DNA of 64,000 nucleotides, taken from assembly GCF_014201115.1 (NCBI RefSeq), contig NZ_JACHDO010000001.1, forward strand, positions 6,200,001 to 6,264,000, given 5' to 3'. The notes under the pieces are model-generated. The model was given only the letters and a program-made list of their open reading frames with translations, was not told the origin of the DNA and ran no database searches. Shown piece after piece: positions 17,569 through 25,973 of the stretch. Position numbers and translations under genes: made by a program. This DNA comes from Nocardiopsis metallicus. GTDB taxonomy: Bacteria > Actinomycetota > Actinomycetes > Streptosporangiales > Streptosporangiaceae. Numbering within the stretch: position 1 is the stretch's first letter; every line of letters starts with the position of its first letter.

Positions 17569-18351
17569 ATGCCGAGTTGCCCTTCAGGGCACCACTCCAC
17601 GGCCACCGACTTCTGCGACATCTGCGGGCTGCGCCTCCAGGCGCTGTCCGTGCCGCCCCCTGGCCACCCACCCGCGCAGCAGCACCCGCGTCATCAGCAA
17701 CACCAGCAGTCGCAGCACCATCAATACCCGCAGCATCCGCAGCAACCGTCGGCGCGGCCACCGGCACAGCGCCCCGCCCCCGACCAGTCACCGCCCAGAC
17801 CCAGACCGGCGACCCGGGGAGGGCCGTGCCCGGAGTGCGGCACCTCCAGGGCGGGCCGCTTCTGCGAGGAGTGCGGATACGACTTCGCCTCCCAGTCGGG
17901 CAGCCACCAGCGGCGCATCTCCGCGCCCGGCAGCGCGCCGATCGGGGTGCGCTGGCGTGCGGTCGTGGCGGCCGACCCCGCCTACTACCAGTACATGGTC
18001 GACCAGGGGATGCTCGACCCGACGCAGATCAGCTTCCCCGCAGGAGGCCAGCAGCGCCGGGTGACCCTCCAGGGCGAGCGGGTGCACATCGGACGACGAA
18101 GCAGGTCCAAGGGGTTCACCCCGGAGATCGACCTGGGCGGCCCCGGGGGAGATCCCGCGATCTCCCACATCCACGCGGTCCTGCTCTCCCGCCCGGGCGA
18201 CACGTGGTCGTTGGTCGACCCCGGGTCGACCAACGGGACCACGATCAACGGGACGGCCAACCCCATCGCCCACCACGTGGAGGTTCCCCTGAATGACAGC
18301 GACAGGATCTACGTCGGCGCATGGACCGTCATCATCCTCCAGAAGGGGTGA
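17569..18351 (+). CDS. FHA-domain protein with N-terminal zinc ribbons
   Basis: 260 residues. An N-terminal ribbon-like motif (C4, H8/H9, C16, C19), a His/Gln/Pro-rich linker, a second ribbon (CPECG and FCEECG, about 87-105) and a C-terminal FHA domain (about 165-258). The phosphothreonine-binding residues are visible: GRRS near 172, SHIHA near 199 and STNGTTIN near 220. FHA domains read phosphothreonine, so this is the likely effector or substrate of the kinase, comparable in role to mycobacterial GarA. It lacks the GarA N-terminal phospho-site motif and has ribbons instead, so it is not a simple orthologue. The start has a TAGGAGG ribosome site. Confidence 0.92.
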   Translation: MPSCPSGHHSTATDFCDICGLRLQALSVPPPGHPPAQQHPRHQQHQQSQHHQYPQHPQQPSARPPAQRPAPDQSPPRPRPATRGGPCPECGTSRAGRFCEECGYDFASQSGSHQRRISAPGSAPIGVRWRAVVAADPAYYQYMVDQGMLDPTQISFPAGGQQRRVTLQGERVHIGRRSRSKGFTPEIDLGGPGGDPAISHIHAVLLSRPGDTWSLVDPGSTNGTTINGTANPIAHHVEVPLNDSDRIYVGAWTVIILQKG

Positions 18352-18360
18352 ACCCCGTTG

Positions 18361-19992
18361 ATGCCCCCCAACCCCGACCAGGTGGCCGGGCGCCCGGAAC
18401 CGGGCGCCCCCTCTCTGCCACCGTCGTCCGTCGAGTCGGCCCCCGGCGGGCGGCCGGGCGGTCGGCAGCTCACCGGACCCCACGGTTCCGGACCGGCACA
18501 GCCGGAGGGCGACGCCACGCGCAACCCCGCCGACGGCTCCACGGGAGGGCGGTACCTCCGTTCGTGGTGGCCGCGGGCGCGCGCCTCGATGCGGACCACG
18601 CCCGCCCGGGTGTGGGCGCTGACGCTCCTGTGCGTGCTGACCATCGCGACTCTGTACGGCTCCGCGACGGTCACGCTGAACCAGGCCCGTGACGGGCTCA
18701 CCGTCCTGGGCCGCGACGCCGGGCCGCAGGCCATGGCCACCACCGAGCTGTACCTGGCCCTGGCCGACATGGACGCCGGCGTCGCGGACGTGCTGCTCAT
18801 GGGTACCGACCACGATCTCGGGTCGGGGCGCGAGGCGGCCCTGGAGCGGTACGACGGCAGCCGGGCCCAGGCCAACGCGGCCCTGCTCCAGGCGGCCTCC
18901 CTCACCGAGGGCGACACCGTCGAGGAGCTCAACGTCCAGGCTGTCCTGGACGGGATGGGCGTCTACGACCAGAAGGTCAGCGAGGCGCGTCTGCTCAACG
19001 ACGAGGCCCAGGCCGCTCCGGGGGAGGTGGACCCCGACGCCCTCGAGGCGTATCGGGAGGCCACCCAGCTGATGCACACCGAGCTACTGCCCAAGGCGTT
19101 CAACCTGGGACTGGACTCCTCGGCTATCGTGCGCGCCAACCACGAGGAGGGGCAGGCCACAGTGGCGCTCGGACTCGTGTGGGTCGGTGTGGTGGGCGTG
19201 GCGACCGTGGCCGCGCTCATCGGCCTCCAGCTGTACCTGCGGGTGCGGTTCCGACGCCGGTTCAACGCCCCGCTCCTGGCCGCCACGGCCGGGACCGTGG
19301 TGCTCACCCTCGGCGTCATCATGGCCCTCAACAGCAGCGGGGCCCACCAGAGCGACGCCAAGGACGAAGGACTGGACGCCGCCATGGCGCTGGCCCGGGC
19401 CGGGGCGATCGCCACCGACATGCAGGCTGACCAGAGCCGCTACCTCGCGGACGGCGACTACGCCGACAACTACCAGCAGGTGTACCTGGAGCGGGCGCAG
19501 CAGGTGCTGTTCCGCCCGGCCAGCACCCTGACGGACTACTACGAGGCGATCGGTGAGATCCCGGGTGCCTACCCGAACCTGCCCGGTTCGGACGGCGCGG
19601 ACCCCGACGATCCGGGAACACTCGGATACCTGGGGCAGAGCGCCCAGGACTCGCTGCTGCCCGGTCAGGAGGGCGCCCTCGCCGAGGTGCTCACCGCCTA
19701 CGCCGCCCTCCAGGAGGAGGACCAGCTGATGCGCGAGGCCGCCGAGGAGGAGGACCTGGCCGCGGCGATCGACATCCGGATGGGGGTGGCGCACGCCGAG
19801 GACGGGCTCTTCCCCGCCTACACCGAAGCGCTGGGCGGGCTGATCGAGCGGCACCAGGAGGAGTTCACCGCCGGGATCGAACGCGGTGACGCCGCGCTGT
19901 CCCCGTGGACCTGGGGGCTGCCGGTCGGCGCCCTCGTCCTGCTCGCGCTGGTGGTGGTCGGGGTCCGGCCCCGCCTGGCCGAGTACCGCTGA
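18361..19992 (+). CDS. glnX: GlnX-like four-helix membrane sensor
   Basis: 543 residues with four transmembrane helices: near 84-104 (VWALTLLCVLTIATLYG), 262-288, 302-324 and 515-535. Between helices 1-2 and 3-4 lie two large extracytoplasmic helical domains of about 160-190 residues; the proline-rich N-terminus is cytoplasmic. This is the architecture of mycobacterial GlnX, which links the external sensor GlnH to PknG. The gene sits exactly between the FHA gene and a GlnH-like gene. An ATG at 18361 is chosen over a TTG one codon earlier, with AGAAGGGG upstream. Sequence similarity to GlnX is judged from layout and context, not from an alignment. Confidence 0.8.
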   Translation: MPPNPDQVAGRPEPGAPSLPPSSVESAPGGRPGGRQLTGPHGSGPAQPEGDATRNPADGSTGGRYLRSWWPRARASMRTTPARVWALTLLCVLTIATLYGSATVTLNQARDGLTVLGRDAGPQAMATTELYLALADMDAGVADVLLMGTDHDLGSGREAALERYDGSRAQANAALLQAASLTEGDTVEELNVQAVLDGMGVYDQKVSEARLLNDEAQAAPGEVDPDALEAYREATQLMHTELLPKAFNLGLDSSAIVRANHEEGQATVALGLVWVGVVGVATVAALIGLQLYLRVRFRRRFNAPLLAATAGTVVLTLGVIMALNSSGAHQSDAKDEGLDAAMALARAGAIATDMQADQSRYLADGDYADNYQQVYLERAQQVLFRPASTLTDYYEAIGEIPGAYPNLPGSDGADPDDPGTLGYLGQSAQDSLLPGQEGALAEVLTAYAALQEEDQLMREAAEEEDLAAAIDIRMGVAHAEDGLFPAYTEALGGLIERHQEEFTAGIERGDAALSPWTWGLPVGALVLLALVVVGVRPRLAEYR

Positions 19993-20034
19993 CCCCGGAC
20001 AGACTCTGACCCCCGAGAGACAAGGAACAGGCCG

Positions 20035-20862
20035 ATGTGGTTTCGACACCGTCGTGGCGCGGCCGCGGCAGCCCTGGGCGCCGTGGCGGTGATGCTGCTG
20101 CCCGCCTGTTCGGCGGAGCGGGAGGAGTCCCTGGTCGACGCGGACTCGCTGACGATCGGGGTCAAGGACGACCAGCCCGGACTGGGCCTGGACGTGAACG
20201 GCGAGCTGGTCGGGTTCGACGTGGACGTGGCCAACTACATCGCCGCCCACCTCGGGATCGAGGATGTGGAGCTGGTGGGCATCACCTCGGCCGAGCGCGA
20301 GGAGAAGCTGGTCAGCGGTGAGGTGGACATGGTGGTGGCGACCTACTCCATCACCCCCGCCCGCAAGACCGAGGTGACCTTCGGCGGCCCGTACTACGTG
20401 GCCAAGCAGGACATCCTGGTGCGCGCGGAGGAGGACGCGGTGGACGGTGTGCGCGACCTGGAGGGGCGCAGCGTCTGCCAGGGCGCGGGCTCCAACTCGG
20501 CCTTCCGGATCACCGACGGCCTGGGCATCGACGTGCTCGAGCTCCAGGAGGCGGAGACCTACAGCGTCTGCATCGAAAGGCTGAGCGAGGGGTCGGTGGA
20601 CGCGGTGTCCACGGACAACCTGATCCTCGCCGGGTTCCTGGCCGAGGACCCGGACTCGTTCCGCTTCGTGAACAACCCGTTCACCGACGAGAAGTACGGC
20701 GTGGGTCTGCCACACGGCGACGTGGCGGCCTGCGAGGCGGTGAACAAGGCGGTCAGCGAGATGTACCAGGACGGGACCGCGGTGGACCTGCTGGAGGAGT
20801 GGTTCGGCGAGACCGACCTGGAGGTGGTCCGGAGCGTCCCGCAGTTCGAGGGCTGCGGCTGA
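20035..20862 (+). CDS. glnH: GlnH-like glutamate/aspartate-binding lipoprotein
   Basis: 275 residues. Lipoprotein signal: positively charged start (MWFRHRRG), hydrophobic core and lipobox LPAC with Cys25 as the lipidation site. The mature part is a family-3 periplasmic amino-acid-binding protein: LTIGVKDDQPGLG, FDVDVANYIA, and the hinge signature VVATYSITPARK. No ABC permease or ATPase gene is nearby, so it is a sensor rather than a transporter component, as shown for the mycobacterial homologue. AAGGAA precedes the ATG. It is the last gene of the operon and has its own small gap (42 bases) after the membrane protein. Confidence 0.9.
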   Translation: MWFRHRRGAAAAALGAVAVMLLPACSAEREESLVDADSLTIGVKDDQPGLGLDVNGELVGFDVDVANYIAAHLGIEDVELVGITSAEREEKLVSGEVDMVVATYSITPARKTEVTFGGPYYVAKQDILVRAEEDAVDGVRDLEGRSVCQGAGSNSAFRITDGLGIDVLELQEAETYSVCIERLSEGSVDAVSTDNLILAGFLAEDPDSFRFVNNPFTDEKYGVGLPHGDVAACEAVNKAVSEMYQDGTAVDLLEEWFGETDLEVVRSVPQFEGCG

Positions 20863-21050
20863 GGCGTGCTCGGGGAGCGACGTATCAGCGGGGGAACGCT
20901 GCCGGAGTGGCGGGTACCCGGTGTGACGGCTGGGAACGCGGTGCCACATCCACCCGGATCAGCGGGGCCTGCCGGGTGGCCCAAGCGGGTCAAATGGCAG
21001 ATACTGAACCTTATGTAGGGCATTGGGGGGGACAGAAGAGGAGTCGTCCG

Positions 21051-21350
21051 TTGACCATCGTCGAGTTCCTGAACGCGCGTTTGGATGAGGACGAACGCGC
21101 GTCCAAGGCCGTCCCCGTGGGTTCACGCGGCCGGGAGCGCGCACTGGCCGAGGTGACGGCCAAACGCAAGATCGTCCGCGGCTACACCGAGGCGCACACC
21201 GCGAGCATGAGCATCATCGACACCTCCGCCCAGGCGGTGAAGGCCAAGGGCGACCCCTGGTCCGAACTCCTGGCCTGGCGACTCGCGGTGAAGTACCTGG
21301 CCGCCGTCTACCGGGGCCACCCCGAATACGACCGCACCTGGGAAGACTGA
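21051..21350 (+). CDS. DUF6221 family protein
   Basis: 99 residues, short helical protein with the DUF6221 layout: an opening TIVEFLNARLDEDERAS, a central AEVTAKRKIVRGYTEAH helix and an end YRGHPEYDRTWED, where the 'A-V-Y-x-x-H-P-x-Y-x-x-x-W' ending is the hallmark. The TTG at 21051 is preferred because AGAGGAG is 7 bases upstream and homologues start with this helix. DUF6221 proteins are widespread in actinomycetes, often near phage-like genes, and have no known function. The Cys pair often found before the last helix is absent here. Confidence 0.75.
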   Translation: MTIVEFLNARLDEDERASKAVPVGSRGRERALAEVTAKRKIVRGYTEAHTASMSIIDTSAQAVKAKGDPWSELLAWRLAVKYLAAVYRGHPEYDRTWED

Positions 21351-21364
21351 GCTCTGGGGAGAAG

Positions 21365-22060
21365 CTAGGCCGGCTTGGGTTCGGGCAGGGCGAGGAGCCG
21401 GTCCACGGTCTCGGCCAGGTCCCGGCCCTCGACGTCGGGGCTGGCGAAGACCGACGGGAAGCGTCCCTCCAGATGCGCCGACCAGCCCGTGACCAGTCCG
21501 GCCGCGCGGCCGCCCGCCGCGTCCCAGCCGTGCGCGGTGACCAGCCCCAGCCGCCCCGGGGCCACGTCGAGGGCGCGCGCCGCCGCCAGGTAGGGCTCAC
21601 GGGCTGGTTTCCACGCTCCGGGCCGGTCACCCTCGGCGAGGATTTCCAGTGGGAGCCCGGAGCGCTCCACCAGCAGGCGCACCTGATCCCCGTCCCCCTG
21701 ACCGAGTACCGCCGTCCGCACCCCCCGCTCACGCGCGGCCGCCAGGGCCGGGGCGGCCTCACGGCGGGGTTCGAGGCGGGTGATCCCGTCCAGGATGGCG
21801 TCCTCCGCCGCCGGGGCGATCTGGTTCCCGGTGATGTCGCGCAGGGAACCCCGGGCGACCTCCTCGAAGCTGCGGGCCTCGTTCAGCAGGGACAGCGCGA
21901 ACGCGTCCCGCAGCAGGTGGTCGCGCCACCGGGTCATCAGCACCCGCGGGATCCCGGCCTCCCGGAACCGCCACTCCAGCGGGCCGAGCGGGAAGAGGGT
22001 GTCCAGGGCGTCGAGGACCAGGGCCGAGGGACGGACGGGAACGTGCGTGTGAGGGGGCAT
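21365..22060 (-). CDS. HAD-superfamily hydrolase
   Basis: 231 residues of the haloacid dehalogenase fold. Motif I is LVLDALDTLF, where the first Asp is the nucleophile; the usual G in D-x-x-G-T is Asp here. A helical cap follows, then motif III (AWKPAREPYLAAARALDV with the conserved Lys) and motif IV (LVTAHGWDAAGGRAAGL, supplying an acidic residue). This order fits type II haloacid dehalogenase-like phosphatases. The substrate is unknown. The gene is convergent with the DUF6221 gene, only 14 bases apart. Confidence 0.85.
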   Translation of the reverse strand: MPPHTHVPVRPSALVLDALDTLFPLGPLEWRFREAGIPRVLMTRWRDHLLRDAFALSLLNEARSFEEVARGSLRDITGNQIAPAAEDAILDGITRLEPRREAAPALAAARERGVRTAVLGQGDGDQVRLLVERSGLPLEILAEGDRPGAWKPAREPYLAAARALDVAPGRLGLVTAHGWDAAGGRAAGLVTGWSAHLEGRFPSVFASPDVEGRDLAETVDRLLALPEPKPA

Positions 22061-22115
22061 GGGGTGTGCTCCAACTCCTGAGGGGTGCCGCGGTCTACCT
22101 ACCCCGCAGCCGTGC

Positions 22116-23096
22116 TCAGAAGACCACGTAGTCGGAGATCTCGTCCTCCAGGTGCGCCGGGAGGCCAGTGCGGATCAGCGCGTCGGGCAGCGAGATGAAC
22201 GGCGCGGACGAACGGGCCGTGATCAGGGCCTGTGCGTCCTCGGAGGTCAGGCCGGGGAGCCCGGCGATCACCTGGGCGGGGGCCCGGTTGAGGTCCACCA
22301 GACCACCGTCGTCATAGCCGGTCTGCAGGTCGGGTCGGCCCACACCCAGTTCCCGTGCGAGCGCGGGGTCCTCCTCGGCCAGTCTCCGGGACTCCTTCCT
22401 GCGCTGGGCGCGGTCGGCCGCCCTCGCCCTGAGCTCCGCGTTGCTGCTGACCTTGCGGGCACCCTCCGCCGAGGAGGGCGCCGAGCCGCCGGGCGCGGCC
22501 GTGACCGGTTCGCCGCGCAGCCTCTTGGCGCGGTCGGAGTTCACCCCGTAGAGGTCGTGGTACAGGTAGGCCGTGGCGAGGACGACGAAGACGATGTAGA
22601 TGCCGCTGGCCACCGTGCCGAGCGTGCTGTCTTCCCCGCTCGCGACGATGACGACGACGAACGGCACGGTGATCAGGGCGCAGATGCCCGCCGCGCGGGA
22701 CCAGTAGCGCAGTGCCGCGTACCCGTAGACGAAGGGGGCGAGGGCGCCGCAGCTGAGCAGGATCAGGAGCAGGAACGCGCGGCCGACGGGCTTGGTCTCG
22801 CCCTGCGGGGGGTGCGGGGCCTGCGGGTGGTGCGGAGCCTGGTGGCCGTGCGGGTTATACGGGTGGTGCGGATTCGGACGGTCGTGCGGACCCTGACGGT
22901 CGTACGGACCATCCGGACCGTAAGGGGAACGGCTGTCGGGCCCGGCGTGGTACGAGCCTCCCCGGCCGTACGGCGCGCCCGGGTGGCCGGGCTGTCGGGG
23001 ATAGGGAGGAAGCGGTCGCTCCGCGTGACCGTGGTGCGGCTGCTGGGGGTCGGGCTCACCGTAGTGCCAACCATGGCCGGGGGGTGTGTTGGACAT
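22116..23096 (-). CDS. Membrane protein with ComEA-like helix-hairpin-helix
   Basis: 326 residues. A long His/Pro/Gly/Tyr-rich, low-complexity N-terminus (about 1-115) is followed by four hydrophobic helices (FLLLILLSCGALAPFVYGY, IVASG-flanked and YIVFVVLATAYLY segments) and a cytoplasmic C-terminus that ends in a helix-hairpin-helix of ComEA/T2SK type: VDLNRAPAQVIAGLPGLTSE. The pattern recurs in actinomycete proteins of unknown role; DNA binding at the membrane is possible but not shown. No competence genes are nearby. Confidence 0.8.
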   Translation of the reverse strand: MSNTPPGHGWHYGEPDPQQPHHGHAERPLPPYPRQPGHPGAPYGRGGSYHAGPDSRSPYGPDGPYDRQGPHDRPNPHHPYNPHGHQAPHHPQAPHPPQGETKPVGRAFLLLILLSCGALAPFVYGYAALRYWSRAAGICALITVPFVVVIVASGEDSTLGTVASGIYIVFVVLATAYLYHDLYGVNSDRAKRLRGEPVTAAPGGSAPSSAEGARKVSSNAELRARAADRAQRRKESRRLAEEDPALARELGVGRPDLQTGYDDGGLVDLNRAPAQVIAGLPGLTSEDAQALITARSSAPFISLPDALIRTGLPAHLEDEISDYVVF

Positions 23097-23176
23097 AGCA
23101 CGACTTTATGGTGCGCAAGTGTTGAGTGGTGTCCTTCGGGTTTTTCCGACAAACCGGAAGGTCGGCCCCGGCCTGG

Positions 23177-23695
23177 TCAGCGCGCGTCGTTGAGCTGCGG
23201 AATCTGTTCCGCCGCCCAGGGGCTGATCACCCAGGGTGTCCGTTCGGCGAGCATGACCACCTCCGGCCAGGCGGCCCAGGTGAACTCAGCGATCTCGTTC
23301 GCGTCAGGGGAGGGGACGTCCTCGGTCCGGGCCCAGAACACCGGGCAGAACTCGTTCTCCACGATCCCCTCGGTCGACACCGCCCGGTAGCGGAAGTCCG
23401 GTAGTGCCTCGGTGACCTCGGTCAACTCGATGCCCAGCTCCTGGCGGACCCGGCGGCGCACCGCCTCGACCATGGTCTCCTCCGGGGCGGGGTGACCGCA
23501 GCAGCTGTTGGTCCACACCCCAGGCCAGGTGGTCTTGCCCAGGGCGCGGCGGGTGAGCAGCACGCGCCCGTCCGGCCCCACGACATAGCAGGAGAAGGCG
23601 AGGTGCAGCGGGGTGTCCTCGGTGTGCACGGTGGCCTTGTCGGCCACCCCCACCCGCTGGTGCCGCTCATCCAGCAGGACCACGAACTCAGGCAT
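23177..23695 (-). CDS. idi: Isopentenyl-diphosphate delta-isomerase (type I)
   Basis: 172-residue Nudix-fold, metal-dependent enzyme that interconverts isopentenyl and dimethylallyl diphosphate, the isoprenoid building blocks. Catalytic Cys lies in TNSCCGHP and catalytic Glu in VENEFCPVF; the metal-binding His residues appear in DERHQRVGVADKATVH and PLHLAFS. The length is normal for bacterial type I enzymes. It stands alone; no other isoprenoid gene is near, which is common for idi. Confidence 0.95.
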   Translation of the reverse strand: MPEFVVLLDERHQRVGVADKATVHTEDTPLHLAFSCYVVGPDGRVLLTRRALGKTTWPGVWTNSCCGHPAPEETMVEAVRRRVRQELGIELTEVTEALPDFRYRAVSTEGIVENEFCPVFWARTEDVPSPDANEIAEFTWAAWPEVVMLAERTPWVISPWAAEQIPQLNDAR

Positions 23696-23882
23696 CGACT
23701 CTCTTCACCGGCTCTCTGGGCTGTTCCCCGCGACTGTCCACCCCATGGTCTCCCGTCCCGCGCACCCCTTCGCACCGGGTCGGGGGATGCGGGCGGGGAG
23801 CATCCCGGCCGTCCGGTACCGGAGTGCGCATAAAGTTCCTGTTGGCCCGGCAAAGCGGCCATCGGAACAGCGGCGGGATGCA

Positions 23883-25424
23883 GTGGTGACGGAAACGGTG
23901 ACGCGGTCGACGGTCGACGGGATCGACCCGGACAGGCTTCGGGTGTGCCTGGAGGTGCTGGCCGAGGCGGAGCAGCTGCCCGCCGACCACGACGACTCCA
24001 GGGCCCTCCAGCGGGCCACGGCCCGGATGTTCAAGGCGCTCAAGGAGTGGCGGCGCAAAGAGCGCCACGCCGCCCGCAAAGCCCACGACGAGGCCGTGTT
24101 CGCCGCCACCGCCACGGCCGCGCCGGGCCGGATCGACGACGAGACCAACGGCCGAGCCCTGACCAGCCGGGCACTGGCCGCGAGTGGGGACCCGGGTGAC
24201 ACGGGTGCCGAGGAGGCCTCGGGCACGGAGGCCGGGCAGCCCGAATCCAGGCAGATCGCCGGGGTCCTGCGCAAGGCCCGCCCCTGCTACGTCTGCAAGC
24301 AGAAGTACCAGGAGGTCGACGCCTTCTACCACCAGCTCTGCCCCGAGTGCGCGGTCTTCAACCGGCAGCGCCGCCAAGCCCGCACCGACCTCGGCGGGCG
24401 GCGGGCCCTGCTCACCGGCGGTCGCGCCAAGATCGGCATGTACATCGCGCTGCGGCTGCTGCGCGATGGCGCCCACACCACCATCACCACGCGTTTCCCC
24501 AACGACGCCGTGCGCCGGTTCGCCGCGATGCCCGACAGCGACCAGTGGCTGCACCGCCTGCGGGTGGTCGGTATCGACCTGCGCGACCCCGGTCAGGTGG
24601 TGCGGTTGGCCGACTCGGTGGCCGAGCGGGGGCCGCTGGACATCCTCATCAACAACGCCGCGCAGACCGTCCGCCGCTCACCGGGCTCCTACGCCCCGCT
24701 GATCGCCGCCGAGGCCCAGCCGCTGACCGGGAAGGGACTGCCCGAACCGCTGGTGCTCGGCGGGGTCCGCCCCCGCGAGCTGGAGGGCGCACCCGAATCC
24801 GAGGTCGCCAAGGCCGCTCCGCACACGCTGACCCCCGAGATGCTCACCTCGCTGGCCCTGACCACCGGCGCGGCGCACCCGGACCGGATCCGCGAGGGCG
24901 GGGCGATCGACGCGGGCGGCCTGGTACCGGACCTGGCCCCGGTCAACAGTTGGACCCAGCGCGTTGGCGAGGTCGACCCCGTCGAGATGCTGGAGGTGCA
25001 GCTGTGCAATGTGAGCGCGCCGTTCCTGCTGGTGGATCGGCTGCGCCCGGTGATGGCCGCCTCTCCCGCGCGGCGCACGTACATCGTCAACGTGTCCGCG
25101 ATGGAAGGCGTGTTCGGCCGCGGGTACAAGGGTCCCGGCCACCCGCACACCAACATGGCCAAAGCCGCGCTGAACATGCTCACCCGGACCAGCGCCCCGG
25201 AAATGCTGGAGAGCGACGGTATCCTCATGACCGCCGTGGACACCGGGTGGATCACCGACGAGCGGCCGCACCCGGACAAGGAGCGGATGGCCGAGGCCGG
25301 TTTCCACGCCCCCCTGGACCTGGAGGACGGGGCCGCCCGCGTGTACGACCCCATCGTCCGCGGCGAGCTCGGCGAGGATCTGCACGGCTGCTTCCTCAAG
25401 GACTACAAGCCCTCGAACTGGTAG
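23883..25424 (+). CDS. SDR-family oxidoreductase with N-terminal zinc ribbon
   Basis: About 513 residues. The first 130 are helical and charged (KALKEWRRKERHAARKAHDE). A zinc ribbon follows (CYVCKQKYQ, then LCPECAVFN, near residues 138-160). The rest is a short-chain dehydrogenase: cofactor motif ALLTGGRAKIGMYIAL (a variant of T-G-x-x-x-G-I-G), then DILINNAAQTV, and a YKGPGHPHTNMAKAALNM segment where the SDR catalytic Tyr and Lys are expected. A large insert of about 90 residues separates the NNAA motif from the catalytic region. Tandem GTG codons at 23883 and 23886 are the likely start. The hairpin just after the stop is duplicated at 26341. Substrate unknown. Confidence 0.85.
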   Translation: MVTETVTRSTVDGIDPDRLRVCLEVLAEAEQLPADHDDSRALQRATARMFKALKEWRRKERHAARKAHDEAVFAATATAAPGRIDDETNGRALTSRALAASGDPGDTGAEEASGTEAGQPESRQIAGVLRKARPCYVCKQKYQEVDAFYHQLCPECAVFNRQRRQARTDLGGRRALLTGGRAKIGMYIALRLLRDGAHTTITTRFPNDAVRRFAAMPDSDQWLHRLRVVGIDLRDPGQVVRLADSVAERGPLDILINNAAQTVRRSPGSYAPLIAAEAQPLTGKGLPEPLVLGGVRPRELEGAPESEVAKAAPHTLTPEMLTSLALTTGAAHPDRIREGGAIDAGGLVPDLAPVNSWTQRVGEVDPVEMLEVQLCNVSAPFLLVDRLRPVMAASPARRTYIVNVSAMEGVFGRGYKGPGHPHTNMAKAALNMLTRTSAPEMLESDGILMTAVDTGWITDERPHPDKERMAEAGFHAPLDLEDGAARVYDPIVRGELGEDLHGCFLKDYKPSNW

Positions 25425-25438
25425 CAGTCCGAGGGCTG
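25402..25438 (+). repeat. 37-bp direct repeat, copy 1 (end of SDR gene plus hairpin)
   Basis: Perfect match to 26341-26377, and 41 of 42 when extended to 25443. It spans the last codons of the SDR gene (YKPSNW and stop) and a hairpin with arms AGCCCTCG and CGAGGGCT that probably ends the transcript. The toxin-antitoxin pair lies between the two copies. Confidence 0.9.
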
Positions 25439-25451
25439 GGCGGCCTGCGGA

Positions 25452-25973
25452 TCACGCGAGTGCGCGGCGTAGATCCTTCATCAGTAGTACGAGATGCATC
25501 GGGTCGCTGGGGCTCCGCTCGAACTGAGCGAGGCCGAGGTGGAACTGTCGTGCTGATTCGCTCTCGCAGTGGATCAGGAGGGCTCGGACGCCGATCGTTT
25601 CGGAAGCCACCGCGACCCTGCGCAGCGCATCGACTACGAGGGCTTTACCGAGTCCCGTCCCCTGGACGCGGATGTCTACCCCCAGCCGGGTCAGGATGAC
25701 AACGGGCTGGTGATACTTGCCGGCACCGCGCAGGAGTCGGCTGGGGGCCACCGAGGGGGCGATGCTTCCAGCGGCCAGAGCGTAGTAGCCGACGACCGGG
25801 CGATCCGTGTCCGGGTCTTCGTCACACACGACATACACGCGTGACCCACCCGATCGGTGCGCTTGGAGGGCATGGTCGCTCAACCAGTCGGATTGGGCGT
25901 GTGATCCGCAGTCGAAGTCGGCCGTCCTGTGCTGTGCGGTGAGCGGCTCGACCGGCCCGAACCTCGGCTTCAC
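25452..25973 (-). CDS. GNAT toxin of a TacAT-type toxin-antitoxin pair
   Basis: 173-residue GNAT acetyltransferase with the toxin-family start: LTAQHRTADFDCGSHAQSDWL, where the F-D-C-G and W-L positions are conserved. The acetyl-CoA loop reads QGTGLGKAL after LGVDIRV. TacT-like toxins acetylate the amino group of charged tRNAs and stop translation. In the C-terminal segment the position expected to carry the catalytic Tyr (R-F-Y in TacT-type proteins) reads QFH here, so activity is uncertain; that alignment is by eye. The GTG start overlaps the antitoxin stop by 4 bases, so the pair is translationally coupled. Confidence 0.88.
   Translation of the reverse strand: MKPRFGPVEPLTAQHRTADFDCGSHAQSDWLSDHALQAHRSGGSRVYVVCDEDPDTDRPVVGYYALAAGSIAPSVAPSRLLRGAGKYHQPVVILTRLGVDIRVQGTGLGKALVVDALRRVAVASETIGVRALLIHCESESARQFHLGLAQFERSPSDPMHLVLLMKDLRRALA

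Noticed and set aside
20035..20862. The GlnH-like protein as an ABC transporter subunit
   Set aside because: No permease or ATPase gene is present on either side, and the upstream membrane protein has only four helices in a sensor layout, so a sensing role fits better.
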